This document shows, piece by piece, positions 1-9,366 of a DNA stretch of 27,573 bases. The DNA comes from Pelargonium cotyledonis (Eukaryota > Streptophyta > Magnoliopsida > Geraniales > Geraniaceae), in NCBI GenBank assembly GCA_036897625.1, contig JAYMTA010000511.1:1-27573 (forward strand). The letters are read 5' to 3'. The notes under the pieces were generated by a model. It had not been told where the DNA came from, made no database searches, and saw only the letters and a list, made by a program, of their open reading frames with translations. The position numbers were made by a program, and so were the translations under genes. How positions within the stretch are numbered: the stretch's first letter is position 1; each line of letters opens with the position of its first letter.

Positions 1-73
1 TCGAACCGCCGCCCAGACCTGCCATCGCCTCACCCGCGCCCGTCCCCATCATCATTTCCTTCGACCCCGACAT
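1..73 (-). CDS. Possible 5' end of a minus-strand gene (partial)
   Basis: On the minus strand an ATG at 73-71 opens a frame that runs off the left edge. The 24 visible residues begin MSGSKEMMMGTGAGEA and are Met/Gly-rich. The stretch 1-210 is clearly GC-richer than the DNA to its right, as expected for a 5' UTR plus first codons, and a telo-box-like AAACCCTAA lies at 232-240, a motif common near plant transcription starts. The family is not recognised. The alternative is a plus-strand terminal exon, but its most protein-like frame contains a stop at 87-89. Too little is visible to decide. Confidence 0.25.
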   Translation of the reverse strand, partial: MSGSKEMMMGTGAGEAMAGLGGGS

Positions 74-231
74 CCTATCTATCACATAATTGCCACCCCG
101 AGTTGCTCGAAAACTAGCCTTCGCCTCTCACTGCTACGTCGCTCAATACCACTGGAAACTTCCACCGCTTCCTCTTGCCGCCGATCCGTGCCTGCACTCC
201 GCCGTCACTGGTTACTAAAGCTAATAAACTG

Positions 232-240
232 AAACCCTAA
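232..240. promoter_or_regulatory. Telo-box-like motif AAACCCTAA
   Basis: AAACCCTAA matches the plant telo-box, often found just around the transcription start of housekeeping genes. It sits 160 bases upstream of the possible minus-strand start codon at 73. The link to that gene is inference. Confidence 0.3.
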
Positions 241-448
241 ATGCTCCTTCTAATAATAGAGAGCATACAGTCCGCTTGTATCTCAATCCATTAATTTTAT
301 AATTATTGAATTAATTATTTAGGTATGCGAAGTTGGTTTTTTCGCTGGATAAAAAGAAGCAAAACAGAGTACGCCAATTGGTGAGTGGATGCTCCTAACT
401 CTTAATAATGTGTTTGTTTTATCAAAACAAAAAATAATTAACACAATA

Positions 449-457
449 ATTAATTTA
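449..457. repeat. Left target-site duplication of the MULE
   Basis: ATTAATTTA, identical to 1775-1783 at the other end of the element. Confidence 0.8.
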
Positions 458-709
458 GAGTAAAATGCCACTAGACTCCTTGGACTTACCGGTTTTTTGG
501 ATTTGGTGATCGATTAGGGTTTTGCATGGTTCCCAACAAATGACCTGTGATAACAGGTAGGTTACCGCCACGTCATCAAGCCATGTTGGCGAACCCTTGC
601 CACATTATCTTCGTCTCCATCTTCTTCTTCCCTCCTCTTTCTCTCTCGCTCTATCACATTTTTCGACGATGAACGAGCTCCATCTTCTCTCTCTCACGGT
701 GATGACGAG

Positions 710-714
<5 letters not shown>

Positions 715-751
<37 letters not shown>
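715..751. repeat. (TC)n microsatellite in the left MULE arm
   Basis: About 37 bases of uninterrupted TC. The mirror position in the right arm carries a shorter AG run (1419-1438), so the microsatellite has changed length independently in the two arms. Confidence 0.9.
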
Positions 752-754
<3 letters not shown>

Positions 755-910
755 CGATGGATGGCTCCAGAACTTCAACGGTGACCTCGACTGCTCCGAA
801 TTTGGTCTGGTTCTTCTCTGGCTAGCATGGCGGCTCAGTAGCTCAATCCCTGTAAATAAAACAAATTGCTTTTGAGCAACTGTTTAATCCTTCGGATATA
901 GCTAATACAT

Positions 911-1322
911 TGATGATTGCATATACACTTCTGTTGGGAAGGTAATGAGAGTCATATGTTCATCGGTAATTTACATTTCATTTTCTAACAAAATACAGCT
1001 TTTGAATGTCTAGTATGTAAATGTCTTTTATTGTTTTTTATGTAGGATTTGTCTATGTATTTAGCCTGTATTAGGTGTGTTCTAATAAAGAAGCAGCCTT
1101 TGATGATTTGGTATGTGAGAACATATTCTAAAGTGCACTACATGTGAATCTCTGTGTCAAAACATCTCTTTGTTATTTGTTCAATTTCGTGCTTGCTTCA
1201 GTTTCGCTACATTTCTTCCAATTGCTTAATTTTCTGGATACAGATTATTATACTTTGAGGATTGCATATATACTTGAGCAAGTTGTGCTATGTAGGTAAT
1301 GAGAATCATATGTGCATTGGGG
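911..1322 (+). repeat. Direct repeat pair inside the MULE (911-967 and 1259-1322)
   Basis: Both copies contain GATTGCATATA, then GGTAATGAGA followed by TCATATGT with one or two differences. Each is about 60 bases and they lie 350 bases apart in the same orientation in the loop between the inverted arms. This suggests an internal duplication within the element. Confidence 0.6.
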
Positions 1323-1774
1323 GTTTATCAAAAGTAATCGCCGACGCCGTGCTCGCTAGAGAAGAACCAAGTTTAGAGCAGCCGAGGTCGCCATCAAAGT
1401 TTTGGAGCCATCCATCGCAGAGAGAGAGAGAGAGAGAGAATGGAGCTCCCCATCACCGTGAGAGAGAGAAAGAGGATGGAGCTCGCCATCACCATGAGAG
1501 AGAGAAGATGAAGCTCGTCCATCGCTGGAAAATGAGAGAGAGAGATGAGGGAATAAAAAGATGGAGAAGAAGAAGATGACATGGCAAGGGTTTGCCAACA
1601 TGGCTTGATGATGTGGTCTTTTTTATGACATGGCGGTACCCTACCTGTTATCACAGGTCATTTGGACTTTTTCCAAAAAACTGGAAAGTTAAAGGTTGAG
1701 ATCTATGCAAAACCCTAATTGAGGGCCAAATCTAAAAAACTGGTAAGTTTAAGGGGCCCAGTAGCATTTTACCC

Positions 1775-1783
1775 ATTAATTTA
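1775..1783. repeat. Right target-site duplication of the MULE
   Basis: ATTAATTTA, identical to 449-457; nine bases fits Mutator-type integration. Confidence 0.8.
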
Positions 1784-2959
1784 GGAGGACAATTTTTTAT
1801 TTTTATAAATTTAGTGATAATTTGCTAAGCCATACTTAAAGAGCATGACTTGCATTGCAGAAGGGAGAGGCTTAATCTTGCAAAACTAGCAACCTTTATA
1901 CTTAGCACAAATGATACTCTTCCATGGCGAATTTGGTTGCGAGGCGAAATGCCATCACTATTTGGCAAGGAGGCTCACATTCGCTAGATGCTACTGACGA
2001 AGACCAAGCCCTCTGTGAATACGCTTACGAGCAACAAACGACCATTTGACTTTCCAAATACCACGTCCAGAGGAGCTTGAAATCGACGCTCGATATATTC
2101 AAGAGTGTTAATAATTGACGCTCAATTCCCTTTTCACAAGAAATTATAACCTAAAATAGAATGGGGTTGGGACGAATAAATGTAATGGAAAAATAAATAT
2201 TAAATAGTCCTTCAATATGGGATTTGATTCTCTGAAGAAATATGTAAGGAAGGAACCCTAATAATATGTTGACTTCATTGAAAAATCAGTAAGTCAATTA
2301 ATGTTGGAATATATTGACCCAATAATGTGCTGACTTTCAATTTGACCAAAGGATCATATTAATGTATCTCTCTAAATTTACCAATAATTGGATCAAGGGT
2401 TGACTCATTTTGTGAATCTACCAACATTTAGTAGCTTAAGCTTCAAATTATGTCAAGTGATGTGAAACTAGAATAATTTGTTTGTACCAAAAGAAAAATC
2501 ATGGTAAATCCAAAGATATTAAGTGTGATTATGCATGATTGAGGTGTGTTATCTGTTGTACAACTCTTTTCATTTTTCGAACGTTCAGCTCTCGTTAAAA
2601 TACTCTCGGTTATTCTTGGTGGGCTCATTTTGGGTCTACGCTCTTTTGAGCCACCCAGTTAGAGTTTATAGTGTCAATTTTACATTTTTTTTAAACCAAT
2701 TTTGAGTGTACATGTTGAGCTCTCAACAATGGTTTTAAATGAATTTTTCATTCATGATATTCAATGAATTCAAAGTAATCTTTCATTGGCAGAAGAACCA
2801 ATCAATGATCCAATGTTTGTGCTCCATATGTACACTACCTACCATAAGCATATTTGGAGACTATTAAAAGCTCTAGATATTCAATTGATTATAACAATCT
2901 AAAATTCAATTAATATTAACAATATTCCATCTCGTTATCTTGAAATTCAAGAAACTTAT
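1784..2959. other. AT-rich spacer, no supported gene
   Basis: No convincing coding sequence is seen. A short protein-like stretch at about 1861-1997 (plus strand, ending in a stop at 1995-1997, following an AG-type acceptor) is noted under findings as a possible exon remnant. The rest is AT-rich and unrecognised. Confidence 0.4.
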
Positions 2960-3146
2960 ATTTTTTTATAAGCAACGGGACAACAGGTTTATAAATGACA
3001 GTGTTTCTCACTCCCTAGTGGGGGTGTCACTCTGTTAGCTGCTAATTCTTTCCTTAACCCTATAAATTTTATCTCATACCGTTGGAAAAGAGACTCGAAC
3101 ATGAGATAACTCATCAACCGTTTGACTCAACATGTCTTGTTTTTAG
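2960..3146 (-). mobile_element. tRNA-derived SINE, minus strand
   Basis: Read on the minus strand it begins near 3146 with a promoter-A-box-like stretch (TTGAGTCAAACGGTTGATGAG region). It then has the B-box-like TGTTCGAGTC at about 3090-3100 and ends CCCGTTGCTTATAAAAAAA. A related 3' half occurs at 7676-7800, showing a repeat family. Imperfect flanking repeats (AAGAAACTTAT on the left, AGGAAACATAT on the right) look like a decayed target duplication. Confidence 0.6.
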
Positions 3147-3501
3147 GAAACATATCGAGATTTCAATTGAAATGTTAACATTCAAATGAAATTTTAGGTA
3201 GATATAGATGAATGTGGTCACATAAACTAAACCCACTTGCACACCCAAATCATGATATTCTCTGCTAACCCATAACCCAAATTGCCATTGCTAATGACAC
3301 TCATAATCAATAATTTTAATCTCTATCAAATTGCTAATACCAATGACCCTTAAATATACAGAAACAAACACCACCTAAACCTAAAACAAATATGGAGGCC
3401 AAAAAGTCAAGTGTTAGTGAGCCCAGAAAGTTAAGCATCCACATGACAAAACAGAGACCTCAAATTTGTGTCTCTATTAATTAACTAAACAAATTCTAGA
3501 G
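3147..3501. other. Spacer upstream of the receptor-kinase gene
   Basis: AT-rich sequence presumed to hold the promoter of the receptor kinase at 3819. I could not identify a clear TATA box. A short CT run at 3538-3550 lies in the likely 5' leader. Confidence 0.35.
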
Positions 3502-3789
3502 ATGTGTGTGTTTGTAAAAAAATCTTGAAAATCAGACTCTCTCTCTCTCAGTGCGGTGCTGGTGTTGTTGCTGCCATTTTTATTAAGCCATTGCCGATCT
3601 CAAGGCAATGCTCATGCTCCTTTGGGTTTCATTTCTTTTATCTTAATTCTGTGTTTTGTCCTGTTTTTTTCTTGCTTCAACCACACACAACACAGAGTGC
3701 TCTGTTTCTTGAATCTTGAGTTTTTTGAGTTCAAACCAAGCAAGCGATCGAGCGAGCTCGGAGAAAGAGAAGCGAATCACCAAAACCAG

Positions 3790-3834
3790 ATGATCTTGCA
3801 ATTCCGAACCCGAGAACAATGGTTCGGAAATTGA
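3790..3834 (+). promoter_or_regulatory. Upstream ORF overlapping the receptor-kinase start
   Basis: ATG at 3790 opens a 14-codon frame ending with TGA at 3832-3834, in a different frame from the main ATG at 3819, so the two overlap. Two further short upstream ORFs start at 3502 (8 codons) and 3608 (12 codons). Such overlapping uORFs usually reduce initiation at the main start. A second in-frame main ATG at 3840, just after the uORF stop, could be reached by reinitiation. The regulatory effect is inference. Confidence 0.5.
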
Positions 3835-6800
3835 GCCAAATGTCGATGCCCACCTCGAGGCGATTTCATCTGTTTCTAGTTGCTCTGTTTCTTGCCACCT
3901 CCTCTGTTTTCGCCGCCGCGAATCAAGAGTCCTCTGTTCTCTTCTCATGGCTTCACTCTTCTCCTTCTTCTCCGCCGCCACTTTTCTCCACCTGGAACAG
4001 CCGTGACTCGAATCCGTGTAAATGGAGGTTTGTGACTTGTTCTTCGCAAGGTTTTGTCACTGAAATCAACATCCAATCGGTGCCTCTCCAGCTTCCTCTC
4101 CCCTCCAACCTCTCGTCGTTTCTGTTTCTTCGCAGACTCACCATCTCCGATGCCAACCTCACCGGAACCATCCCGGAGGATATCAGAGACTGTGTTTCTC
4201 TCACCTCCATCGACCTCAGCTCCAACGGCCTAATTGGAGGCGTGCCCTCCTCCATTGGCAACCTCAAGAATCTCGAGGACTTGGTTCTCAACTCCAACCA
4301 GCTCACCGGAAAGATACCGCAGGAGCTCGGTGGCTGCGGCGGTTTAAAGAACCTGCTTCTCTTCGACAACCAGCTCAGCGGCAACATCCCAGCTGAGCTC
4401 GCGAAACTGTCCAGTCTTGAAGTGCTCCGAGCCGGAGGGAACAAGGACATTGGCGGCAAAATCCCACCTGAGCTCGGACACTGCAGCAACTTGACTGTCT
4501 TGGGGCTCGCTGATACCCGGGTTTCGGGTTCTCTCCCGGGCTCGTTGGGGAAGCTAGGGAAGCTCCAGACACTGTCCATCTACACCACAATGCTCTCCGG
4601 CGAAATCCCACCGGAGATAGGTAACTGCTCTGAGCTAGTGAACCTGTTTCTTTACGAGAATAGCTTGTCCGGTTCGATTCCTCCGGAGCTCGGTAAGCTC
4701 AAGAAGCTTGAGCAATTGCTGTTATGGCAAAACAGTCTTGATGGGGCTATCCCGGAGGAGATTGGGAATTGTAGTAGCTTGAAGATGATTGATCTTTCAT
4801 TGAATGGTTTATCCGGAACCATACCTCTATCTCTTGGAGGTCTTGTGGAGCTTGAAGAGTTCATGATTAGTGACAACAATGTCTCTGGTACAATACCATC
4901 CAATCTTTGCAATGCCACAAAGCTAATGCAGTTGCAGCTCGACACGAACCAGATCTCGGGTTTGATCCCTCCGGAGCTCGGGATGTTGTCTAGGCTCACC
5001 GTGTTCTTCGCGTGGCAGAACCAGCTTGAAGGAAGCATTCCTTCAACTTTGGCTAGTTGTAGTAATCTTCAAGCTCTTGACTTGTCCCATAATGCTCTTA
5101 CTGGTACAATCCCTCCTGGCTTGTTTCAGCTACAAAACTTGACTAAGCTTCTCCTGATTTCGAATGACATTTCGGGTTCTATACCTCGAGAAATAGGAAA
5201 CAGCAGCTCTCTCGTGCGGTTGAGGCTTGGAAACAACAGGATTGCTGGTAGTATCCCTAGAGAAATCGGGGGTCTCACGAGCTTGAACTTTCTTGATTTG
5301 TCTGCAAATCGCCTTTCCGGGACAGTTCCTAGTGAGATAGGGAGTTGCACAGAGTTGCAAATGATAGACCTCAGTAAAAACATCTTGGAAGGTTCCTTGC
5401 CTAACTCATTGTCATCACTGTCCGGTCTTCAGGTCTTGGATGGTTCGGTTAATAGATTCGTGGGTCAGATACCGGCTAGCCTGGGGCGTCTTGTTTCGTT
5501 GAACAAGCTCATCCTGAGCGGGAACTCGTTCTCGGGTTCTATACCTTCGTCGCTGGGCTTGTGCTCAAGTCTTCAGTTGCTTGACCTTGGCAGCAATGAG
5601 CTCACAGGAAGCATCCCAATGGAACTTGGCCAAATGGAGGCTCTTGAAATTGCTCTAAACCTTAGCTGCAATGAGCTCACAGGGCCAATCCCAGCTCAAG
5701 TTTCTGCTCTCACCAAGCTGTCTATTCTAGACCTTTCTCATAACAAGCTTCAGGGGGATTTGAGTCCACTTTCAAAGCTGGACAATCTTGTCTCTCTCAA
5801 CATCTCCAACAACAACCTCACTGGTTATCTACCTGACAACAAGCTCTTCAGACAGTTACCGCCCGAAAACCTTGCAGGAAACCAAGGCTTGTGCTCTTGG
5901 GGGCGAGACTCGTGCTTCTTAAGCGATGCTGGCAGGGCGGGAATAGCGAATAACGAGAGTGACACGAGGCAGTCACGAAAGCTCAAACTGGCAATCGCGT
6001 TGCTGATAGCATTGACAGTAGCAATGGTGATCATGGGGACAATTGCAGTCATTCGAGCACGAAGGAGCATGAGGGATGATGATGATTCTGAGATGGGAGA
6101 CTCTTGGCCGTGGCAGTTCACCCCATTCCAGAAGCTGAATTTCTCAGTTGAGCAAGTACTGAGATGCCTGGTGGACACCAATGTCATTGGGAAAGGGTGC
6201 TCGGGGGTTGTTTACCGCGCTGATATGGACAATGGTGAAGTCATTGCAGTGAAGAAGCTGTGGCCAACAGCAGCTGCAGGCAATGGGTGCAATGACGAGA
6301 AATGTGGAGTGCGCGATTCGTTCTCCACAGAGGTGAAAACCCTCGGGTCTATTCGCCATAAGAACATTGTTAGGTTCTTGGGTTGTTGTTGGAACAAAAA
6401 CATGAAGCTACTCATGTATGATTATATGCCTAATGGGAGCTTAGGGAGTCTCCTCCATGAGAGGAGTGGAAGCTCATTGGAATGGGACCTTAGGTACCAG
6501 ATTTTGCTTGGGGCAGCAAAAGGGATTGCCTATTTACACCATGATTGTGTTCCTTCAATTGTCCACAGGGACATCAAGGCCAACAACATCCTCATTGGAC
6601 TTGATTTTGAGCCTTACATTGCAGATTTTGGCATAGCCAAGCTTGTTGATGAAGGTGATTTCGCCCGGTCCTCCAATGCTGTTGCAGGCTCATATGGCTA
6701 CATTGCTCCTGGTAACTTTCTATACTGTATTATTCTTTTATTGATCGAACGAGTGTTTTCTTCGAACATTCTCGTGCTAACTTTGTTATGTGTTATGTTC

Positions 6801-7323
6801 AGAATATGGTTACTCCATGAAGATCACAGAGAAGAGTGATGTTTATAGCTATGGTGTTGTGGTATTGGAAGTGTTGACAGGGAAGCAACCAATAGATCCA
6901 ACAATACCAGATGGTCTACATGTGGTGGATTGGGTTAGGCAGAGGAAGGGAGGCATGGAAGTCCTGGACCCGAGCCTGATATCAAGACCCGAGCCAGAGG
7001 TGGAAGAAATGATGCAGGCATTGGGAATAGCCTTGTTGTGTGTGAACTCAAGCCCCGAAGAAAGACCGACCATGAAAGATGTGGCCGCGATGCTCAAGGA
7101 GATCAAGCACGAAAGGGAGGAGTACGCCAAGGTCGATGTCCTCCTCAAAGGATCTCCAGCATCAGCAAATGCTACTACTCATCAAGAACACAGTGGAGTT
7201 TCAGCAACATCCTCGTCCATTTCAGCATTGAAAAGCTTGTATGCAAAGAGAAATAGCGCGAGCTTTTCTGCATCCTCGTTGCTCTACTCGTCCACCTCTA
7301 GCTCGAAAACGGGTTTCAAGTGA
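3819..7323 (+). CDS. RGI1: LRR receptor-like kinase, RGF/GLV peptide receptor type (RGI1/RGI2 clade)
   Basis: Two exons, 3819-6711 and 6803-7323, give 1,137 residues, the usual length for this clade. Removing the 91-base GT-AG intron restores the kinase APE motif. Order: signal peptide (about 1-33), paired-Cys N-cap (NPCKWRFVTC), about 24 leucine-rich repeats (to about 680), transmembrane helix (about 724-747), kinase with Gly loop GKGCSG (791-796), Lys812, HRD (916-918), DFG (936-938) and Glu965 of APE, then a Ser-rich tail. It is an RD kinase with all key residues. The RxGG motif (Arg204-Gly207) and RxR motif (Arg467-Arg469) are the pair reported in receptors for sulfated root meristem growth factor peptides. 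Known role of the family: plasma-membrane perception of RGF/GLV peptides in root meristem maintenance. RGI1 versus RGI2 orthology is not settled here. A later in-frame start at 3840 is possible. Confidence 0.92.
6712..6802 (+). other. Intron of the receptor-kinase gene
   Basis: 91 bases, GT at 6712-6713 and AG at 6801-6802. It splits the Glu codon of the APE motif after its first base. Unspliced reading would end the kinase prematurely at 6839. Confidence 0.95.
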
Positions 7324-7675
7324 TGAATACAGTTAGTTACTACATCAAAGCAGAAGGGAAATTAAGTTTTATCATCTCCATTAGTATCTTCAGTACCATA
7401 ACTCTTTGTTTTGTTTTGGTTTCAATGTAAAGAAGAAAAAAGGTTGATAAGTACTATTTGTTATAACTAAATGCAAGAGCAACAAATAGAGAGCCAAAGT
7501 GTAGCTTTTGCTACCAATATCCCAATTCCAATTCAAGAGCTACCAAAAACATATCAGTGTATAAAGATCGTCATTTCTCATATGGGTTTGGCTTAGGAAT
7601 TCATATGGATGAGCTTGTGCTTTGGGACTGTTTTCTGAGTAACTATGATCAACTGAGCTCATTATTCTTTTCTTT
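7324..7675. other. 3' UTR and downstream spacer of the receptor kinase
   Basis: AT-rich sequence with no coding features. A TTTGTTTTGTTTTGG-type stretch and TTCAATGTAAAG at about 7410-7433 are plausible 3'-end signals, but no polyadenylation site can be fixed. Confidence 0.4.
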
Positions 7676-7800
7676 TTTATCAGCAACGGGACATCATACT
7701 CGAAGTAACAATGTTTCTCACTCCTCAAATAGAGCGTCACCCTAAACCTCACCCCAAAAATCTCACCCAATACAGTCGACAATGAGGGTCGAACTTGAGA
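7676..7800 (-). mobile_element. 5'-truncated SINE copy, minus strand
   Basis: The minus strand ends CCCGTTGCTGATAAAAAAG and shares GGAGTGAGAAACA with the SINE at 2960-3146. A B-box-like AAGTTCGACCCTC lies near its other end (about 7787-7800), and the A-box part is missing or unrecognisable. No flanking duplication was found. Confidence 0.5.
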
Positions 7801-8400
7801 CTTCAAAAGGAATCCGAAGTGTGGTATTCAAATTAAAGGAGAGAATCTAGTAAAAAGCTACTAGTATATAACCAAGATAATCAAATCAACATAGGAGAAT
7901 CAAGTCAATGATCATGTGTGACCACCCAAATTCCATAGGATCATTTTGTGGGACACATTCCAAGGGTAGGGTCCCAGCCAGGTCCCTCTCCCAAGCATGT
8001 GTGTGTGTGTGCCAGTATTCTGAGACTGAGGTGTGCTGTGAACTTTTTTTCTTGTTTCTCTAGTGTGAGAGAATTGATTCCTAACTTGTACCTTTTCAAC
8101 ATATATATTGGAAAGCTGTGCAGTGCTATACTTTGGCCAGGGCAGAGATTTTTGTGCAAAAGCCTTGCACTTTCAATGATAAAGCTACACAGATAGTGTT
8201 GTGTATCAGTATATTTCATTTCTTGTGTTACTTTGTGTAATGGACCAAAAACTCACCAAGATTCACCCACTAAACTGCAGCAATCTTCTTCTCATGATAC
8301 TAATGTACCAAATCATGTGTGTGGGTTTTTTATGTTGTTTGGTCCTAAGGTTATGCAGCTCAACAATTTATGCAACATGTTCATGTGTAGTTTTGACAGC
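7801..8400. other. Spacer without recognised genes
   Basis: AT-rich, with a short GT run at about 7999-8011. No open frame here looks like a protein and no RNA gene was recognised. Confidence 0.4.
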
Positions 8401-8409
8401 AATAGATTA

Positions 8410-8757
8410 GGATTAAGGTTAGATTTAGTCTTTGTACTATTCAAAATGTTTGGGTTTAGTCCTTGTACTATCAAGTGTTTGGGTTTAGTCTAAAGTTCAG
8501 TGAACTGATTGTTTATAGTCCAAAGTTTGAGGAAAATGTTTGCCGGAAGGACATTCCGTCAAATACGCTAACCGAATCCTTTAGTTGATGTTATGCTGGA
8601 ACCTCCCTTTCTAATAGATTTCGTTAGTGTATTTGACTCGGAATGTACTTCTGTTAAACGTTTGCCTCAAACTTTACACTATAAACAACCAGTTCGCTGA
8701 ACTTTGGAATAAACCCAAACACTTGATAATACAATGACTAAACGCAAACCTTAATCC
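8410..8757. mobile_element. 348-bp Mutator-like MITE
   Basis: Both ends read GGATTAAGGTT inward, followed by about 150-170 bases of inverted similarity (shared blocks GTTTGGGTTTA, AAGTTCAG, GAACTG, GTTTATAGT, AAAGTTTGAGG). It is flanked by a perfect 9-bp direct repeat AATAGATTA at 8401-8409 and 8758-8766. It has no coding capacity. The left arm contains an internal duplication of the TTTAGTC-TTGTACTAT block. Part of a related arm is present at about 12717-12800. Confidence 0.85.
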
Positions 8758-8766
8758 AATAGATTA

Positions 8767-9184
8767 AGCTGATAGCTTGAATCTATTAGAAGCAAACAGG
8801 TTATGCATTATTGTTGGTGCAAATGAGCTGAGTTAAGTTTTTATAAGTATGTTTGGAAGTTAAAACTAGAATAGTGGACACATAATTTAGGAGATAACCT
8901 GATGTACTTGTTTTTATCTGGCAAAAAACATGCAAAAACATGGAACATGTGGTAGTTTTTGAGATATGATCATGTTCCAAATAAAGATAAGACATGATTT
9001 CTTCTATAAGTATATGTATGCATGGACTTCATTATATATCATGAGGTGCAAAAGTTGTGCATAAGTGATCACATGGTGACTAAGCCCCACATTATGTATC
9101 TTTACAGATATGTGATGATAATTGCTCTATCCTCTTCATTAGGCCTCAGGGAAATCAATCCAGTCAATCTTTAAAACACACAAC
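8767..9184. other. Spacer, nothing recognised
   Basis: AT-rich DNA with short open frames that have no protein-like composition. Confidence 0.4.
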
Positions 9185-9202
9185 AAAAACAGAGTTTATG
9201 TC

Positions 9203-9348
9203 CACTCCAACACACCCATGGAAGAGGTGAGGAGTTTTAACTGTGATTAAGACTCGAATGAGATTAGTCTGAGTGTGGTAAAAATGCTTAAAAGTGACAA
9301 ATCACCACTAGTGCGGGTCTTCTCAAAAAACCTATGGTTAATACCTAA
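9203..9348 (+). mobile_element. Short retroposon (SINE-like) with 18-bp target duplication
   Basis: A 146-base segment sits between two copies of AAAAACAGAGTTTATGTC (9185-9202 and 9349-9366). The right end is A-rich, as in a retroposed element. A stretch GATTAAGACTCGAATGAG may be a weak B box. It is not clearly related to the other SINEs in the window, so the class is inferred from target duplication and size only. Confidence 0.55.
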
Positions 9349-9366
9349 AAAAACAGAGTTTATGTC

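Larger units (their letters stand above)
458..1774. mobile_element. Mutator-like (MULE) element with long terminal inverted repeats
   Basis: The ends are inverted copies: the left starts GAGTAAAATGCCACT and the right, read on the other strand, starts GGGTAAAATGCTACT. The inverted arms cover about 458-828 and 1351-1774. They share the AAATGACCTGTGATAACAGG block, the CCATGTTGG block and a CT/GA microsatellite. The element is flanked by a 9-bp direct repeat ATTAATTTA (449-457 and 1775-1783), the target-site length of the Mutator superfamily. About one fifth of the outermost 33 bases differ between arms, so the copy is old. No transposase is visible; the open frames in the arms are low-complexity translations of the microsatellite. 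It is a non-autonomous element. Confidence 0.85.

Noticed and set aside
597..875. 92-codon frame with poly-Ser/Leu
   Set aside because: Translation of the TC microsatellite in the MULE arm; no protein-like sequence around it.
1262..1654. Overlapping frames on both strands rich in Arg-Glu or Ser-Leu
   Set aside because: Products of the GA-rich right MULE arm, not genes.
3953..4579. 208-codon open frame on the minus strand
   Set aside because: It is antisense to the LRR region of the receptor kinase; codon periodicity of the sense gene explains it and the product has no domain.
4140..5860. DNA tandem repeat or CRISPR-like array
   Set aside because: The periodicity of about 72 bases comes from the 24-residue leucine-rich repeats of the receptor.
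5825..6187. 120-codon minus-strand frame
   Set aside because: Antisense shadow of the transmembrane and kinase part of the receptor kinase.
6712..6839. Receptor kinase ending at 6839 without splicing
   Set aside because: A GT-AG intron at 6712-6802 restores APE and the rest of the kinase domain, so the read-through end is an artefact.
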